Notes under the pieces: generated by a model
Database searches by the model: none
What the model saw: the letters and a program-made list of their open reading frames with translations, nothing else
Told to the model about the DNA's origin: nothing
Source: Kribbella pittospori
GTDB taxonomy: Bacteria > Actinomycetota > Actinomycetes > Propionibacteriales > Kribbellaceae
Assembly (NCBI RefSeq): GCF_004331465.1
Contig: NZ_SJKB01000001.1
Location: forward strand, 806,001 to 870,000
Length of the DNA stretch: 64,000 nucleotides
Direction of reading: 5' to 3'
Part shown: positions 1 to 8,753 of the stretch, one piece after another
How the letters are laid out: every line of letters begins with the position of its first letter
How positions within the stretch are numbered: position 1 is the stretch's first letter
Position numbers and translations under genes: made by a program

Positions 1-448
1 CGGACCAGATCTCCACCACCGTGGCCAGGCCGATCAGCGCGATGCCGACCCCGACCGCCGCGGTCCGCGGTACGGCGACCTTCTGACCGAACTTGAGCCA
101 CGCGACCACGAGCACCGGACCGGAGAACTCCAGCATCAGCGCGACGCCCACCGGCAGCCGGCTGGCCGCGATGAAGAACAGCGTCTGGCAGCCGGCGATC
201 CCGGTCAGGCCGTAGAGGACGAGGGCCTTCCAAGACGCGCGGGCGGCGCGCAGCCCCGCGGAGCCGCGGAACGCCAGCGCGAGCGGTACGAGCAGGGCGG
301 CGGCGCCGAGGATGCGTAACCAGGCCGCCTGTTCCGGTGAGAAGCCGGCGCCGATCAGGGCCTTGGCAAACGGTCCCGACCCACCGAAAGTGACCGCGGA
401 GAAGACCGCGAACCCCAACCCCACCGACTTCGTGCTGTACATGGGCAT
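1..448 (-). CDS. EamA/DMT-family transporter, N-terminal part
   Basis: Reading from an ATG at 448 (a second ATG lies two codons in) gives about 149 residues of an inner-membrane drug/metabolite transporter before the window edge removes the C-terminal half. At least four hydrophobic helices are visible, including the stretch starting GLGFAVFSAVTFGGSGPFAK, characteristic of the first EamA repeat, and a second around LYGLTGIAGCQTLFF. Family members export amino acids, sugars or other small metabolites; the substrate cannot be read from sequence. The gene is on the same strand as its downstream neighbour at 500-1171 but is separated by about 50 bases, so co-transcription is possible. Whether the second EamA repeat is intact is not visible here. 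Confidence 0.85.
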   Translation of the reverse strand, partial: MPMYSTKSVGLGFAVFSAVTFGGSGPFAKALIGAGFSPEQAAWLRILGAAALLVPLALAFRGSAGLRAARASWKALVLYGLTGIAGCQTLFFIAASRLPVGVALMLEFSGPVLVVAWLKFGQKVAVPRTAAVGVGIALIGLATVVEIWS

Positions 449-499
449 AACAGTCTCATGCCCATTACAAGGCTGTCGAGCGCGATTCTCGGCAGGTGG

Positions 500-1171
500 T
501 CAGAGCACGTTGATCGCGCGGGCCGCGACGATCCCGATGGTCAGCAGCGCGATCGCCGACTGGATCGTCATCAACGTCTTCACCCGGGCGGTCAGCGGCA
601 TCGTGTCGGTCGGGCTGAACGCGGTCGCGGCGGTGAAGGCGACGAACAGGTAGTCGGTGAATCCGGGCAGCCAGCGATCCCAGCCCGGCAGATCGACCGT
701 CATCTGCGGGAACAGCAGGTCCGCCCGCTCCGCCTCGCGCTCGTGCTCGGGCGCCCGGGCGAACGGTCCGCCGCGGTCGATCTCCCAGTACCAGACGGCG
801 AAGGCGACGACGTTCGTCACCCAGATCAGGAGCGCCGCCTTGACCAGCACCCTGCCGTTGTCCGCCTCACCGGAGCCGAGGAAGAAGATCAGCCCGGTCA
901 GATAGAAGGCGTTCACCAGCACGAGTACGGCGAGCAACACGATCTCGACCCAGCGCAGCCACGGCTCGTCGCGGGTCAGGTGGAACGGGTTCGCCCAGAC
1001 CAGCGGGATCAACAGGGCCGCGCCGATGGCGGGCATCAGCCAGCGCGGCAGTGTGCTGATCTCGGTCGGCACGAGCAGTTGCAGGACCAATGCCGCGATC
1101 ACCGCCAGCGAAGCCGGCCAGCGCCGGATGTGCCGCATGCTGCGTGCCGCAGTCTTCGGAACCTTGTTCAC
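500..1171 (-). CDS. DUF1345-like integral membrane protein
   Basis: The 223-residue product is a multi-pass membrane protein with about five to six hydrophobic segments, a central soluble loop (YWEIDRGGPFARAPEHE, rich in acidic and arginine residues) and a late motif LFVAFTAATAFSPTDTMPLT, which I associate with the DUF1345 family of unknown function. That motif resembles a pore-type TAFSPTD loop but the function is not established. I chose the GTG at 1171 because CTGGAG stands directly upstream; longer readings in the same frame lack hydrophobic or family character. It is downstream of, and on the same strand as, the winged-helix regulator ending at 1198, with a gap of only 26 bases, so the two may be one transcript. 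Confidence 0.75.
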   Translation of the reverse strand: MNKVPKTAARSMRHIRRWPASLAVIAALVLQLLVPTEISTLPRWLMPAIGAALLIPLVWANPFHLTRDEPWLRWVEIVLLAVLVLVNAFYLTGLIFFLGSGEADNGRVLVKAALLIWVTNVVAFAVWYWEIDRGGPFARAPEHEREAERADLLFPQMTVDLPGWDRWLPGFTDYLFVAFTAATAFSPTDTMPLTARVKTLMTIQSAIALLTIGIVAARAINVL

Positions 1172-1197
1172 TCCAGCATTCTGACCCGCGACCGCCC

Positions 1198-2175
1198 TCA
1201 ACCGACGGAGGCGTCGACCACCGCCTGTCCAACCTCGGTACGTCGGTAGTGCACCTGATGACCCGTACGACGCCGTGACGCCAGACCGGCGTCGTGGAGC
1301 GCGGCCAAATGCTCGGCGACCGTAGCCAGCGCCAGTCCGTACTCCGCCGCGAGCGCACTGGTCGTGGACGGCGGGTCCAATGCGACCAGGAGGGTGGCGC
1401 GGGTACGACCGAGCAGACGGGCGAGTGGATCCGGGGGAGCGGGCGCGTCGGACCAGAGCCGGGCGGCTCCGCGAGCTGGGTAGACCACGGTGGGCTGGTA
1501 CGTCGGGTCGACGACCATCACGAGGTACGGCCACTGGAAGACCCCCGGAACGAGGAGGAGTCCCTGGCCGGTGAGCTCTCGATCCTGATCGCGGTAGCGG
1601 GCGGCGATGAGACGGTCGTCCTCCCACGTGAGCGTGGGGTGCAGGTCGTCGAACAGTCCGGCCAGTCCACCGTCGGTGAGTTGCCGGCCGCGATAGGCGA
1701 TGTCGTCCTCGAGGACGCGGCTGATCAGCGGCCAGTCGGGCCGGATCAGCGTCGTCCACGCGCTCTCGATCTCGTCCGCGAGCCGCTCTCGCGCTCCGGC
1801 CGGGTCCTCGAGCATTCCGTTGATCTCCGGTGCGGCGGGGTTGTTCAGTTCGTCGCGGGACCGGATCAACTCGGCCCGGACCCGATCGAGCGGCGTACTG
1901 CGGACGCGGGCGATCTCGGTCGCGAACTTCGCACGTGACGCCTTTGGTGGCGGGGTCAGAAAGTCAGGCGTGAACCCGGTCCGAGGCTGCAGCGCCTTCA
2001 AACCGCGCAGATCCAGTCCAGCCGCGGCCTCCCGCTTCGCCGCGACCCACGGCAAGTACAACTTCCGGTGCTTCAACCCGTGCAGCACCCGCACCGCGGA
2101 CATCGTCTCCCACAGTTGCGAGGCACCGAACCGGCACCGCAACGCGTCCTTCTGCGTGAACCGCAACACCGTCAT
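1198..2175 (-). CDS. ArsR/DUF5937-type winged-helix transcriptional regulator
   Basis: This 325-residue protein has a long N-terminal domain of the DUF5937 kind (residues about 1-240, starting MTVLRFTQKDALRCRFG) and a C-terminal ArsR-like winged helix (about 250-325) with the recognition region TTSALAAEYGLALATVAEHL followed by a basic wing GLASRRRTGHQVHYRRTEVG. No metal-binding cysteine pair is present, so it is unlikely to be a metal sensor; the N-terminal domain may bind a small ligand. It is divergent from an MFS exporter at 2243 with only 67 bases between, the classical layout of a local repressor and its target. Control of that exporter is inference from layout. Confidence 0.8.
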   Translation of the reverse strand: MTVLRFTQKDALRCRFGASQLWETMSAVRVLHGLKHRKLYLPWVAAKREAAAGLDLRGLKALQPRTGFTPDFLTPPPKASRAKFATEIARVRSTPLDRVRAELIRSRDELNNPAAPEINGMLEDPAGARERLADEIESAWTTLIRPDWPLISRVLEDDIAYRGRQLTDGGLAGLFDDLHPTLTWEDDRLIAARYRDQDRELTGQGLLLVPGVFQWPYLVMVVDPTYQPTVVYPARGAARLWSDAPAPPDPLARLLGRTRATLLVALDPPSTTSALAAEYGLALATVAEHLAALHDAGLASRRRTGHQVHYRRTEVGQAVVDASVG

Positions 2176-2242
2176 TGCACAGAACTTTCGGCCACACCCA
2201 AAACTCTACGCCCGGCCGATCTCCATCGTGCACGCTCGCGGC

Positions 2243-3469
2243 GTGAGTGTGACTACCCCGGCGACGTATGGCTATCGATCCGTCCTTCAGGTTCCTGGCA
2301 TGCGGAGCGTGTTCCTGGCGCACGCAGTGTCGATGGTGGGGACGGTCGCGGCTCAGGTCGCTCTGTCGATCGTGGTGTTCGAGCGGACCGGGTCGGCGTT
2401 GCTGTCGGCCCTGGTGCTGGTGTGTTCGTTCCTGCCCTATGCGCTGGGTGGGGTGCTGCTGTCGTCAGTCGCGGACCGGTTCCCGGCGCGACGGGTGCTG
2501 GTGGTTTGCGATGTGTTGAGTGCGGTGTGCATCGGGGTGATGGTGATCCCGGGGATGCCGGTGGCCGCGTTGCTCGGGTTGCTGCTGGTGAGCGGGATCA
2601 TCGCGCCGGTGTTCGCCGGGGCGCGGGCGGCGAGTCTGGCGCAGTTGCTGCCGCAGGACCTCTTCCCGATCGGACGCTCGTTGCTGCGGGCAATCAGCCA
2701 GGTGACTGTGCTGATGGGGTTCGCGCTGGGTGCGATAGCGGTGGCGGCGATCGGCTCTACCTGGCTGCTCGCACTCGACTCGGCGACTTTCCTCGCGTCC
2801 GCGCTGCTCATCGGACTGGGTACGCCGTACACTCCGGCCGGCAACCGTTCGAGCACCACGATCGCCGACTCCTGGACGGGTCTGCGTTACCTGTTCGCCA
2901 ACGCCCGGCGCCGCAACCTGATCATGCTGACCTGGATCGCGCCGGCCTTCTCCTCGGTCCCGGACGGACTGGCGGTCGCCTACACCGCCCAGGCGGGCTC
3001 CGTGGCCGCGAAGGCGGGCGCCCTCTTCACCGGCTACGCGGCCGGCACAGTACTCGGCGAGCTCGTCGTCGCGCGGTTTACCCCTTCCACGCGGCGACGG
3101 CTCGTCGTTCCCTTGCTGCTCGCCAGCCAGCTTCCCGCGATCGCGTTCCTGGCCACGCCGAACGTCCCGATCGCGGCCGTCCTACTGGCGATCGCCGGCG
3201 CCGGCTACGCCTTCAACCAAGGGATCGACCCGCTGATCCTGCAGACGGTCGAACCGTCGTTCCGAGGCCGTCTGTTCACCGTTCAGACCAGCGGCCTGAT
3301 GGCGATCCAGGGCGTCAGTATCGCGCTGGCCGGCGTCGTCGGAACGTTCCTCGCACCGAACCTCACCATCGCCGCCGCTGGAGTCCTCGGTACGGCGGCT
3401 ACCCTGCTGATCGCTCGTCAGGCGCTCGACCGCACCACCAAGGGGGCGGTGACGAGCCGCCCGGGCTGA
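2243..3469 (+). CDS. MFS transporter (exporter type)
   Basis: The product of about 408 residues is a major facilitator with around twelve hydrophobic segments and the loop 2-3 signature ADRFPARRVLVV that follows a GGVLLSSVADR stretch. Members of this actinobacterial subgroup are usually proton-driven drug or metabolite effluxers; substrate unknown. The GTG at 2243 is the likely start: it gives the short cytoplasmic leader VSVTTPATYGYRSVLQ before helix 1, whereas longer readings run through the divergent regulator. The gene is divergent from the ArsR-like regulator, suggesting regulator-controlled efflux. Its last 52 bases overlap the 3' end of the convergent LacI gene, so both coding regions share DNA there. 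Confidence 0.88.
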   Translation: MSVTTPATYGYRSVLQVPGMRSVFLAHAVSMVGTVAAQVALSIVVFERTGSALLSALVLVCSFLPYALGGVLLSSVADRFPARRVLVVCDVLSAVCIGVMVIPGMPVAALLGLLLVSGIIAPVFAGARAASLAQLLPQDLFPIGRSLLRAISQVTVLMGFALGAIAVAAIGSTWLLALDSATFLASALLIGLGTPYTPAGNRSSTTIADSWTGLRYLFANARRRNLIMLTWIAPAFSSVPDGLAVAYTAQAGSVAAKAGALFTGYAAGTVLGELVVARFTPSTRRRLVVPLLLASQLPAIAFLATPNVPIAAVLLAIAGAGYAFNQGIDPLILQTVEPSFRGRLFTVQTSGLMAIQGVSIALAGVVGTFLAPNLTIAAAGVLGTAATLLIARQALDRTTKGAVTSRPG

Positions 3470-4419
3470 TCGGTGTCGCCACTGATCTCCCGCAGCGCGC
3501 GCTCGAACAGGCACCGCGCGATGTCCCGCAACGGGATCCGCGCCGTCGTCAGCGGAGTGTCCAGCATGCTCGCGAACGGAAAGTCGTTGAACCCGGTGAC
3601 CGCGACATCCTCGCCAACCGTGATCCCGCGCCGCTGCAAGGCCCGCATCGCGACCACGGCGTAAGCATCGTTGTCCGCCACGAACACATCCGGCCGATCG
3701 GCTTCGGCGACGTACGCCGCCACCGCCTCCAGTGAACCGAACGACCGGACGTCGGCGGACGGGAATTCCCGCAGGAACCCGGCCTGCCGTTGATGCACCC
3801 ACGGCAACGCGCTGTCCGTCGCGAGGTACACGGCCCGCTCCCGGCCGGTCGACCGCAGATGCTGCGCGATCCCGACCATCGAGGTCTCGTTGTCCACATC
3901 GACCCAGCACTGCCGCTGCTGCGGACCGGTCCGCCCGAACGCCACGAACGGGAAGCGTCGCTGGCTGAGGAACTCGATCCGCTCGTCCTTCGGCATCGTC
4001 TCGAGTACGACGATCGCATCAACCTGCCGCGCCGCGATCAGCCTCTCGTAGAGCGCTATCTCAGTCGCGCCCTCGGTCGGCGTCGTGACGTGGACGCCGT
4101 ACCCGGAGACCGCTGCTGCCTTCACCAGACCGCCGAGCAGACCGTGCAGGAAGCCACCCAGGCCTGGGTTCTGCTCGCTGAACGTGTCGTCCTCGAGGTA
4201 CAGCGGCAACCCGATCACCTGACTGCGGCCGGACGACAGCGCCCGGGCGGCGTGGTTCGGCGTGTACCCGAGCTCCTCGATCGCGGCGCGCACGGTCTGG
4301 ACCGTCGGCTCGCTCACCCGGTGCGGCGCGTTCAGCACGTTCGACACCGTCATCGCCGACACCCCGGCCAACCGGGCCACGTCCGCGACCGTCGTCCGCC
4401 GCGGTTTCTGCGTTGCCAA
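3418..4419 (-). CDS. LacI-family transcriptional regulator
   Basis: A 333-residue LacI/GalR repressor. Residues about 7-60 hold the helix-turn-helix (VADVARLAGVSAMTVSNVLN) and hinge region (LGYTPNHAARAL); the rest is the periplasmic-binding-protein-like effector domain, ending in the dimerisation segment FNDFPFASMLDTPLTTARIP. I prefer the TTG at 4419: GAGGGGG lies five bases upstream, and the alternative ATG at 4452 would begin inside the upstream enzyme gene. It follows the GH36 gene by about 10 bases, so the pair is probably one transcript. It very likely binds the half-palindromes in the 6149-6232 divergent region and is released by a sugar taken up by the neighbouring ABC importer; the sugar is not identifiable. 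Confidence 0.9.
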   Translation of the reverse strand: MATQKPRRTTVADVARLAGVSAMTVSNVLNAPHRVSEPTVQTVRAAIEELGYTPNHAARALSSGRSQVIGLPLYLEDDTFSEQNPGLGGFLHGLLGGLVKAAAVSGYGVHVTTPTEGATEIALYERLIAARQVDAIVVLETMPKDERIEFLSQRRFPFVAFGRTGPQQRQCWVDVDNETSMVGIAQHLRSTGRERAVYLATDSALPWVHQRQAGFLREFPSADVRSFGSLEAVAAYVAEADRPDVFVADNDAYAVVAMRALQRRGITVGEDVAVTGFNDFPFASMLDTPLTTARIPLRDIARCLFERALREISGDTDQPGRLVTAPLVVRSSA

Positions 4420-4429
4420 TCCGTCCCCC

Positions 4430-6148
4430 TCAGTTCCGGACAATCCGGGCAACCCCGGCCACCGGTACGTCGATCGCCCACAGCTCCGGCGGTGTCGTCG
4501 TACTGCGATACACCTCGGTGCCCGAACAGTCCGACACTACGAGGTCCACGGGTCCAGGGCCTGCGCCCTCGACGATGAGGCGCCCCGAACTGCCACCGTT
4601 CACCAGCACAACCGACCGATCCGAGTCGGCCAATGGCACCACAGGGTTGGTGAAAGCAGCCACCACGGTCGTCGAGCCGACAGCCCGCACCTGCGGATAC
4701 CGCGCGTCCGGCCGCGACGGAACCAGTACGCCGCCCAGCAGTACGTCGGTGTGGTCGCGGAGGAAACCGAGCCAGTACCGCACAACCCGCTCGTGCTCGG
4801 CGGACAACGCATTGAGCTCCATCGACACCTGCGGCGTACTGAACATCGCACCGATGAACTGCTGGGCCACGGTCTCGGCCGACGCATCCGGATGCCACAT
4901 CAGCATGTCCGAGTGAACCGCTCGACCCCCGGCCAGCAGCCGGCTGTCGATGGTGCGAACGCGGTTCTCCACCGGGTCCATTGCGCAGTCGCCGGCCCGC
5001 AGGAACGTGCCGAACTGCCACAGCCGTGGGCTCACGTAATCCTGCCGGAACTCGATCAGCACGTCCGGTCGCAGCCGCTTCAGCTCGGTGGTGACCGCCT
5101 GCAGGAACAGCTCGACACCCTCGTCGACGGAGGTGCAGTCGCCGTCGGGCGCCGGGGGAGGACTGCCCCAGGCCCACGAGTCGATGAAGTCGAGCTTCAG
5201 GCCGTCGACTCCCCAGTCACGCACCGGCCGGATGCAGCACTCGACCAGGTGATCGCGCACCTCGGGGTAGCGCGGGTCCAGCACCGCTGTGACCTCACCG
5301 TCGGCGAATCCAAGAGTGCGGTCCTTCAACCGGTCCCAGGCCTTGGATTGCACACCGATCAGCGGCGGCGCGAGCCAGAGCACGTAATGCAGTCCGAGAT
5401 CGTGCACCCGCCGTACATGCTCGGACATGTCGGGGAAGGTCCGGCTGGTCGGCTCCCAGTCACCGCAGTACGCATAGCCGCGAGCGGTGTCGTGCGTCTG
5501 CCAGCCGTCGTCGACGATCACCGCCGCACAGCCGTGCGCCGCCCCGTCGCGAGCGTGACGCTCGACCGACTCGGCGGAGACATGCTGGTGGTCGCTGTAC
5601 CAGGTCGAGTACATCGGCTGCCGGGCCAGCTCGGGCACCGGCACGATCCGGTCGCCGAGTTCGGCGGTCCAGTCGGCGGTGACACCCTCGAGCGCCTCGG
5701 CGAAGTGCAGGTCGCGGACGTCGAGCCGCAGGATGAAGCTCTGGCCTTCGACGTCGTCGACAATCAACTCGACCAGTTGCTCGGCGGTCTCCTCGTGGAC
5801 GCCGATGGCGAAGTCGCAGCCGCGGACGTGCGACGACAACGAGACGGTCAGCAGGTTCCGGTCCTGCGCGTCGACCAGGGTCCCGACCGGCGCGGAGCGG
5901 ACCGACCGGATCTCACGCCGCGAGCCCCAATCGGTCGGCAACTCTCGCCGGGACGATTGCATGGCGCGCCACAGTGACACTGCTGACTCGGCCGGCCACG
6001 TGAAGCGCAGGGTGACTGCGCTGCCGGCCACCACCTCGTACCGCAGTACGCCCGGCTCAGTCGTCGGCAGCTCGGTCATCGACGCCGCGCCGCTCGCTGT
6101 GCCGGTCCGGCACACGCCGACGGGGGAGCGGATCTCGAATGTCGTCAC
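4430..6148 (-). CDS. GH36-type alpha-galactosidase-like glycoside hydrolase
   Basis: This 572-residue soluble enzyme has the clan GH-D plan: N-terminal beta-sandwich (about 1-165), TIM barrel (about 170-500) and a C-terminal beta domain. Visible motifs are VDDGWQ (about 212-217), the nucleophile loop VDGLKLDFID with Asp320, and the acid/base loop RAGDCAMDP with Asp389. Such enzymes hydrolyse terminal alpha-galactosides or related alpha-sugars with retention. No signal peptide is seen, so substrate must be imported, matching the divergent ABC importer. The GTG start at 6148 is seven bases after a TATAGT -10 box, implying a very short leader. It is shorter than classical GH36 galactosidases (about 700 residues), so specificity is uncertain. 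Confidence 0.82.
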   Translation of the reverse strand: MTTFEIRSPVGVCRTGTASGAASMTELPTTEPGVLRYEVVAGSAVTLRFTWPAESAVSLWRAMQSSRRELPTDWGSRREIRSVRSAPVGTLVDAQDRNLLTVSLSSHVRGCDFAIGVHEETAEQLVELIVDDVEGQSFILRLDVRDLHFAEALEGVTADWTAELGDRIVPVPELARQPMYSTWYSDHQHVSAESVERHARDGAAHGCAAVIVDDGWQTHDTARGYAYCGDWEPTSRTFPDMSEHVRRVHDLGLHYVLWLAPPLIGVQSKAWDRLKDRTLGFADGEVTAVLDPRYPEVRDHLVECCIRPVRDWGVDGLKLDFIDSWAWGSPPPAPDGDCTSVDEGVELFLQAVTTELKRLRPDVLIEFRQDYVSPRLWQFGTFLRAGDCAMDPVENRVRTIDSRLLAGGRAVHSDMLMWHPDASAETVAQQFIGAMFSTPQVSMELNALSAEHERVVRYWLGFLRDHTDVLLGGVLVPSRPDARYPQVRAVGSTTVVAAFTNPVVPLADSDRSVVLVNGGSSGRLIVEGAGPGPVDLVVSDCSGTEVYRSTTTPPELWAIDVPVAGVARIVRN

Positions 6149-6155
6149 GTCCTGG

Positions 6156-6171
6156 ACTATAGCGGTAAAAC
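6156..6171. promoter_or_regulatory. Candidate LacI operator at the GH36 promoter
   Basis: The sequence ACTATAGCGGTAAAAC resembles a degenerate TTTAGCGNTAAA LacI-family operator. On the minus strand its left end is the -10 box TATAGT (6161-6156), seven bases before the GTG of the GH36 gene, so repressor binding would block that promoter directly. Confidence 0.55.
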
Positions 6172-6188
6172 CCAGACCCCAGAAGGTA

Positions 6189-6217
6189 TTGACGGAATTG
6201 GTCTACCTCTCTAGTTT
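6189..6217 (+). promoter_or_regulatory. Promoter of the glycosidase/ABC importer operon
   Basis: A -35 box TTGACG (6189-6194) and a -10 box TAGTTT (6212-6217) are spaced by 17 bases. The -10 box runs into the palindromic operator at 6215-6228. Confidence 0.6.
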
Positions 6218-6228
6218 TAGCGCTAATA
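6215..6228. promoter_or_regulatory. Palindromic LacI-type operator
   Basis: TTTTAGCGCTAATA contains the perfect 10-base palindrome TTAGCGCTAA (6217-6226) with the central CG typical of LacI-family operators. It overlaps the -10 box of the rightward promoter and so is well placed for repression by the regulator encoded at 3418-4419. Confidence 0.75.
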
Positions 6229-6250
6229 TCCGATGTTCCGAGGAGTGGCC

Positions 6251-7489
6251 GTGCTGGCTCTGACCTCCGGCAACAGCTACGTCGAGGACGCCTTCGCCTG
6301 GGCCCGGAAGCGGGCCATGGACTGGGTCCAGACCGACGCCGCGCCGGGCAATCTGCCGTCGTACTGGGCCGGTTATCCGTCCCGGCCGATGTTCTATTCG
6401 CGCGACGTCTGTCACCAGGCGGCCGGCGCACACCTGCTCGGCCTGGACGCGGAGAACTTCGCGATGTTCCGCCACTTCGCCGCCTCGGCGACACCGGCCC
6501 GGAAATGGTTCCCGATCTGGGCGTTCCACTTCGACGGACGGATCGCCGCCCTCGACTACCACCACGACGAGCACTTCGTCCGGGAGATCCCCGCGGTGTT
6601 CGACCTGACCTACCGGGCGCTGGAACAGTACGACTGGACTGGCGACCGTCGATGGCTCGACGATCCCGACCTGGCTGCGTACTACCGGCACAGCATCGGC
6701 GAATTCGTCGAGGCACACGACAGCGACGGCGACGGCATCCCGGAGGCGGGCGGGACCGGCGACATCTTCCTCGGTACCGCCACGTACAACGAGCGGGAGG
6801 CGCCGCTCATCGTCGCGGGCGACGGTCTGGCCATCCAGTACGCCGTACTCCGCAAACTCGGCCACCACGCCGAGGCCGACCGGATTCAGGCGACGTTCCT
6901 GGACGACTGGTGGAACGGGGAACAGTTTGCGCGTGGGCGGACCAAGGACGGGTTCGACTACGGCTGGGGGCTGGAGTCGCACGATCTGGTCCCGCTGTTC
7001 GGGCTGAGCGCGACCGGGGAACGCAATGAGCGGCTCCTGGACTATGTCGAAGCCCAGCTCGAGACCCACCCTCCGCTGAACATCGAGTCGTTCAGCTACC
7101 TGCCTGAGCTGCTGTTCCGGAACGGTCGCGGCGAGTCCGCCTGGCGCTGGACGAAGCACCTGATCGACAGCCGGGACGACTACCCGGAGATCTCCTTCAC
7201 CGTCGTCGAACACCTGGTCGCCGGACTGCTCGGGCTGCGCCCGGACGCGCCGAACGCGACCCTCACGATCGAGTCCCACCTGCCGACCGAGATCGACTGG
7301 CTGACCGCCGATCACGTCCGGGTCGGCGACTGGGACCTCCGCATTCACCAAGAAGGCCGGCGTACGACCGAAGTCACCGTGCACAGCGGACCGGGGCCGC
7401 TCACGGTGACGGTCGGCCGCACCGGTCCCCGCACGATCGAGCCCGGTCGGACCGCCCGGGTCAGCACACCGACGAAGGACCCCTCATGA
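6251..7489 (+). CDS. Six-hairpin (alpha/alpha)6 glycoside hydrolase
   Basis: The 412-residue product has the pattern of an (alpha/alpha)6-barrel glycosidase of the mannosylglycerate-hydrolase/GH63-like type: NSYVEDAFAWARKRAMDWVQ, WAGYPSRPMFYSRDVCHQAAG, a central acidic motif DSDGDGIPEAGGTGDIF and a late WRWTKHLID segment. It is cytoplasmic, with no signal peptide. I place the start at the GTG at 6251 because AGGAG (6241-6245) sits five bases upstream; an in-frame ATG at 6233 has no ribosome site and lies next to the operator. The stop overlaps the start of the binding-protein gene in ATGA. Together with the divergent GH36 enzyme it probably degrades the imported glycoside; linkage specificity cannot be told. 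Confidence 0.8.
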   Translation: MLALTSGNSYVEDAFAWARKRAMDWVQTDAAPGNLPSYWAGYPSRPMFYSRDVCHQAAGAHLLGLDAENFAMFRHFAASATPARKWFPIWAFHFDGRIAALDYHHDEHFVREIPAVFDLTYRALEQYDWTGDRRWLDDPDLAAYYRHSIGEFVEAHDSDGDGIPEAGGTGDIFLGTATYNEREAPLIVAGDGLAIQYAVLRKLGHHAEADRIQATFLDDWWNGEQFARGRTKDGFDYGWGLESHDLVPLFGLSATGERNERLLDYVEAQLETHPPLNIESFSYLPELLFRNGRGESAWRWTKHLIDSRDDYPEISFTVVEHLVAGLLGLRPDAPNATLTIESHLPTEIDWLTADHVRVGDWDLRIHQEGRRTTEVTVHSGPGPLTVTVGRTGPRTIEPGRTARVSTPTKDPS

Positions 7490-8745
7490 AGTTTCCGTAT
7501 CGTTTGCTGCCCGCCGCAGCCGCCCTCGCACTGGCCGCAGGGTGTGCCACCGGCAGCCAGCCCGCCGCCAACAACTCCAAGGACGACGGCGGATCCGCCG
7601 ACATCACCTTCTCGTTCTGGGGCACGAACTCCGAGGCCGCGTCGCTGAAGGCGATCGCGGCCAAGTTCGAGCAGGCCAACCAGGGCACGAAGGTGACCAC
7701 GAACTGGATCCAGTCCGACTACGAACAGAAGATCCAGACGTCGATCGCGGGCGGCACCCAGTCGACCGTGATGGAGATCAGCAACACCAGTCTGGCCGGG
7801 TTCGCGCCCAGCTTCGCCGAGCAGCAGGTCGACCCGGGCAAGTACGTGCAGCCGAACATCTCCTCGGCGATGCAGTTCCAGGGCAAGTACTACGCGATGC
7901 CGCTCGCAGCCAAGCCCAAGGTGATGGCGATCAACGTCGACGCGTTCAAGGCCGCCGGCGTACCGTTGCCCAGCACAACGACCCCGTTGACGCTGGACGA
8001 GTTCAAGACGATCGCCGCGAAGCTGTCGCACGGTGACGGCAAGGCTCGCGTCTTCGGGTCCAGCAACCTCTGGTACCGCGGCTGGCTGAGCGCGGCCGGC
8101 GGTGGGTACTACAACGCCGACGCGACCCAGTGCACCTTCGGTGACGAGACCGGCGTGAAGACCGCGCAGTATGTCGTCGACATGCAGAAGGAGCGTTACG
8201 CGCCGACGTCGCTGGACATCCAGGGGCAGGACCAGGCGCAGTGGTTCGCGGCCGGCCGGCTGGCCACCTTCAGCGACTTCGGGCCGTGGACGGTCGCGGA
8301 CTTCGCCAAGATCAGCAAGCCCGGCTGGACGCTGGTCCCGGTGCCCGGCAAGGGATTCCCGATGGAGGTCGACGGGCTGGCGATCAGCAAGTCGGCGTCC
8401 GGCAAGCAGCTCGAGACCGCGAAGAAGTTCGTCGAGTTCGCCAGTACCCAGCAGGTCGCTCAGGACCAGCTGATCCAGGGCAACACGGCCCTCGGCGTAC
8501 CGATCATCGCCGCCTCGACGCCGACGCTGGAGAAGGTAATGCCGGCCGACCGCAACCTGGCCGCGTTCACCACCGCACTGAAGAACGGTCTGGTCGGGGT
8601 CTCGGTCGCCCGCGAGGCGCAGATCTCCGGCGACGCGGAGAAGGGGATGACGAGCTACACCCCGCTCGGCAGCGGCAAGGACGACGTCGCCAAGGTGCTG
8701 CCGCAGTTGGCCGCCAAGTGCACCGACGCGCTGAAGCAGCAGTGA
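7486..8745 (+). CDS. Sugar ABC transporter substrate-binding lipoprotein
   Basis: A 419-residue family 1 extracellular solute-binding protein. The N-terminus MKFPYRLLPAAAALALAAGC is a lipoprotein signal with lipobox LAAGC and lipidated Cys20, followed by a low-complexity linker and the two-lobed fold (ITFSFWGTNSEAASLKAIAAKF, later WTLVPVPGKGFPMEVDGLAI). It captures an oligosaccharide outside the membrane for the two permeases that follow. Its ATG overlaps the preceding glycosidase stop by four bases, so translation is coupled. No ATPase gene is in the operon; in actinobacteria a shared MsiK-type ATPase encoded elsewhere usually powers such importers (established for Streptomyces, inferred here). 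Confidence 0.93.
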   Translation: MKFPYRLLPAAAALALAAGCATGSQPAANNSKDDGGSADITFSFWGTNSEAASLKAIAAKFEQANQGTKVTTNWIQSDYEQKIQTSIAGGTQSTVMEISNTSLAGFAPSFAEQQVDPGKYVQPNISSAMQFQGKYYAMPLAAKPKVMAINVDAFKAAGVPLPSTTTPLTLDEFKTIAAKLSHGDGKARVFGSSNLWYRGWLSAAGGGYYNADATQCTFGDETGVKTAQYVVDMQKERYAPTSLDIQGQDQAQWFAAGRLATFSDFGPWTVADFAKISKPGWTLVPVPGKGFPMEVDGLAISKSASGKQLETAKKFVEFASTQQVAQDQLIQGNTALGVPIIAASTPTLEKVMPADRNLAAFTTALKNGLVGVSVAREAQISGDAEKGMTSYTPLGSGKDDVAKVLPQLAAKCTDALKQQ

Positions 8746-8753
8746 GGTAGTCC

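Noticed and set aside
6233..6250. ATG 6233 as start of the six-hairpin glycosidase
   Set aside because: No ribosome site and it touches the operator; GTG 6251 has AGGAG at ideal spacing.
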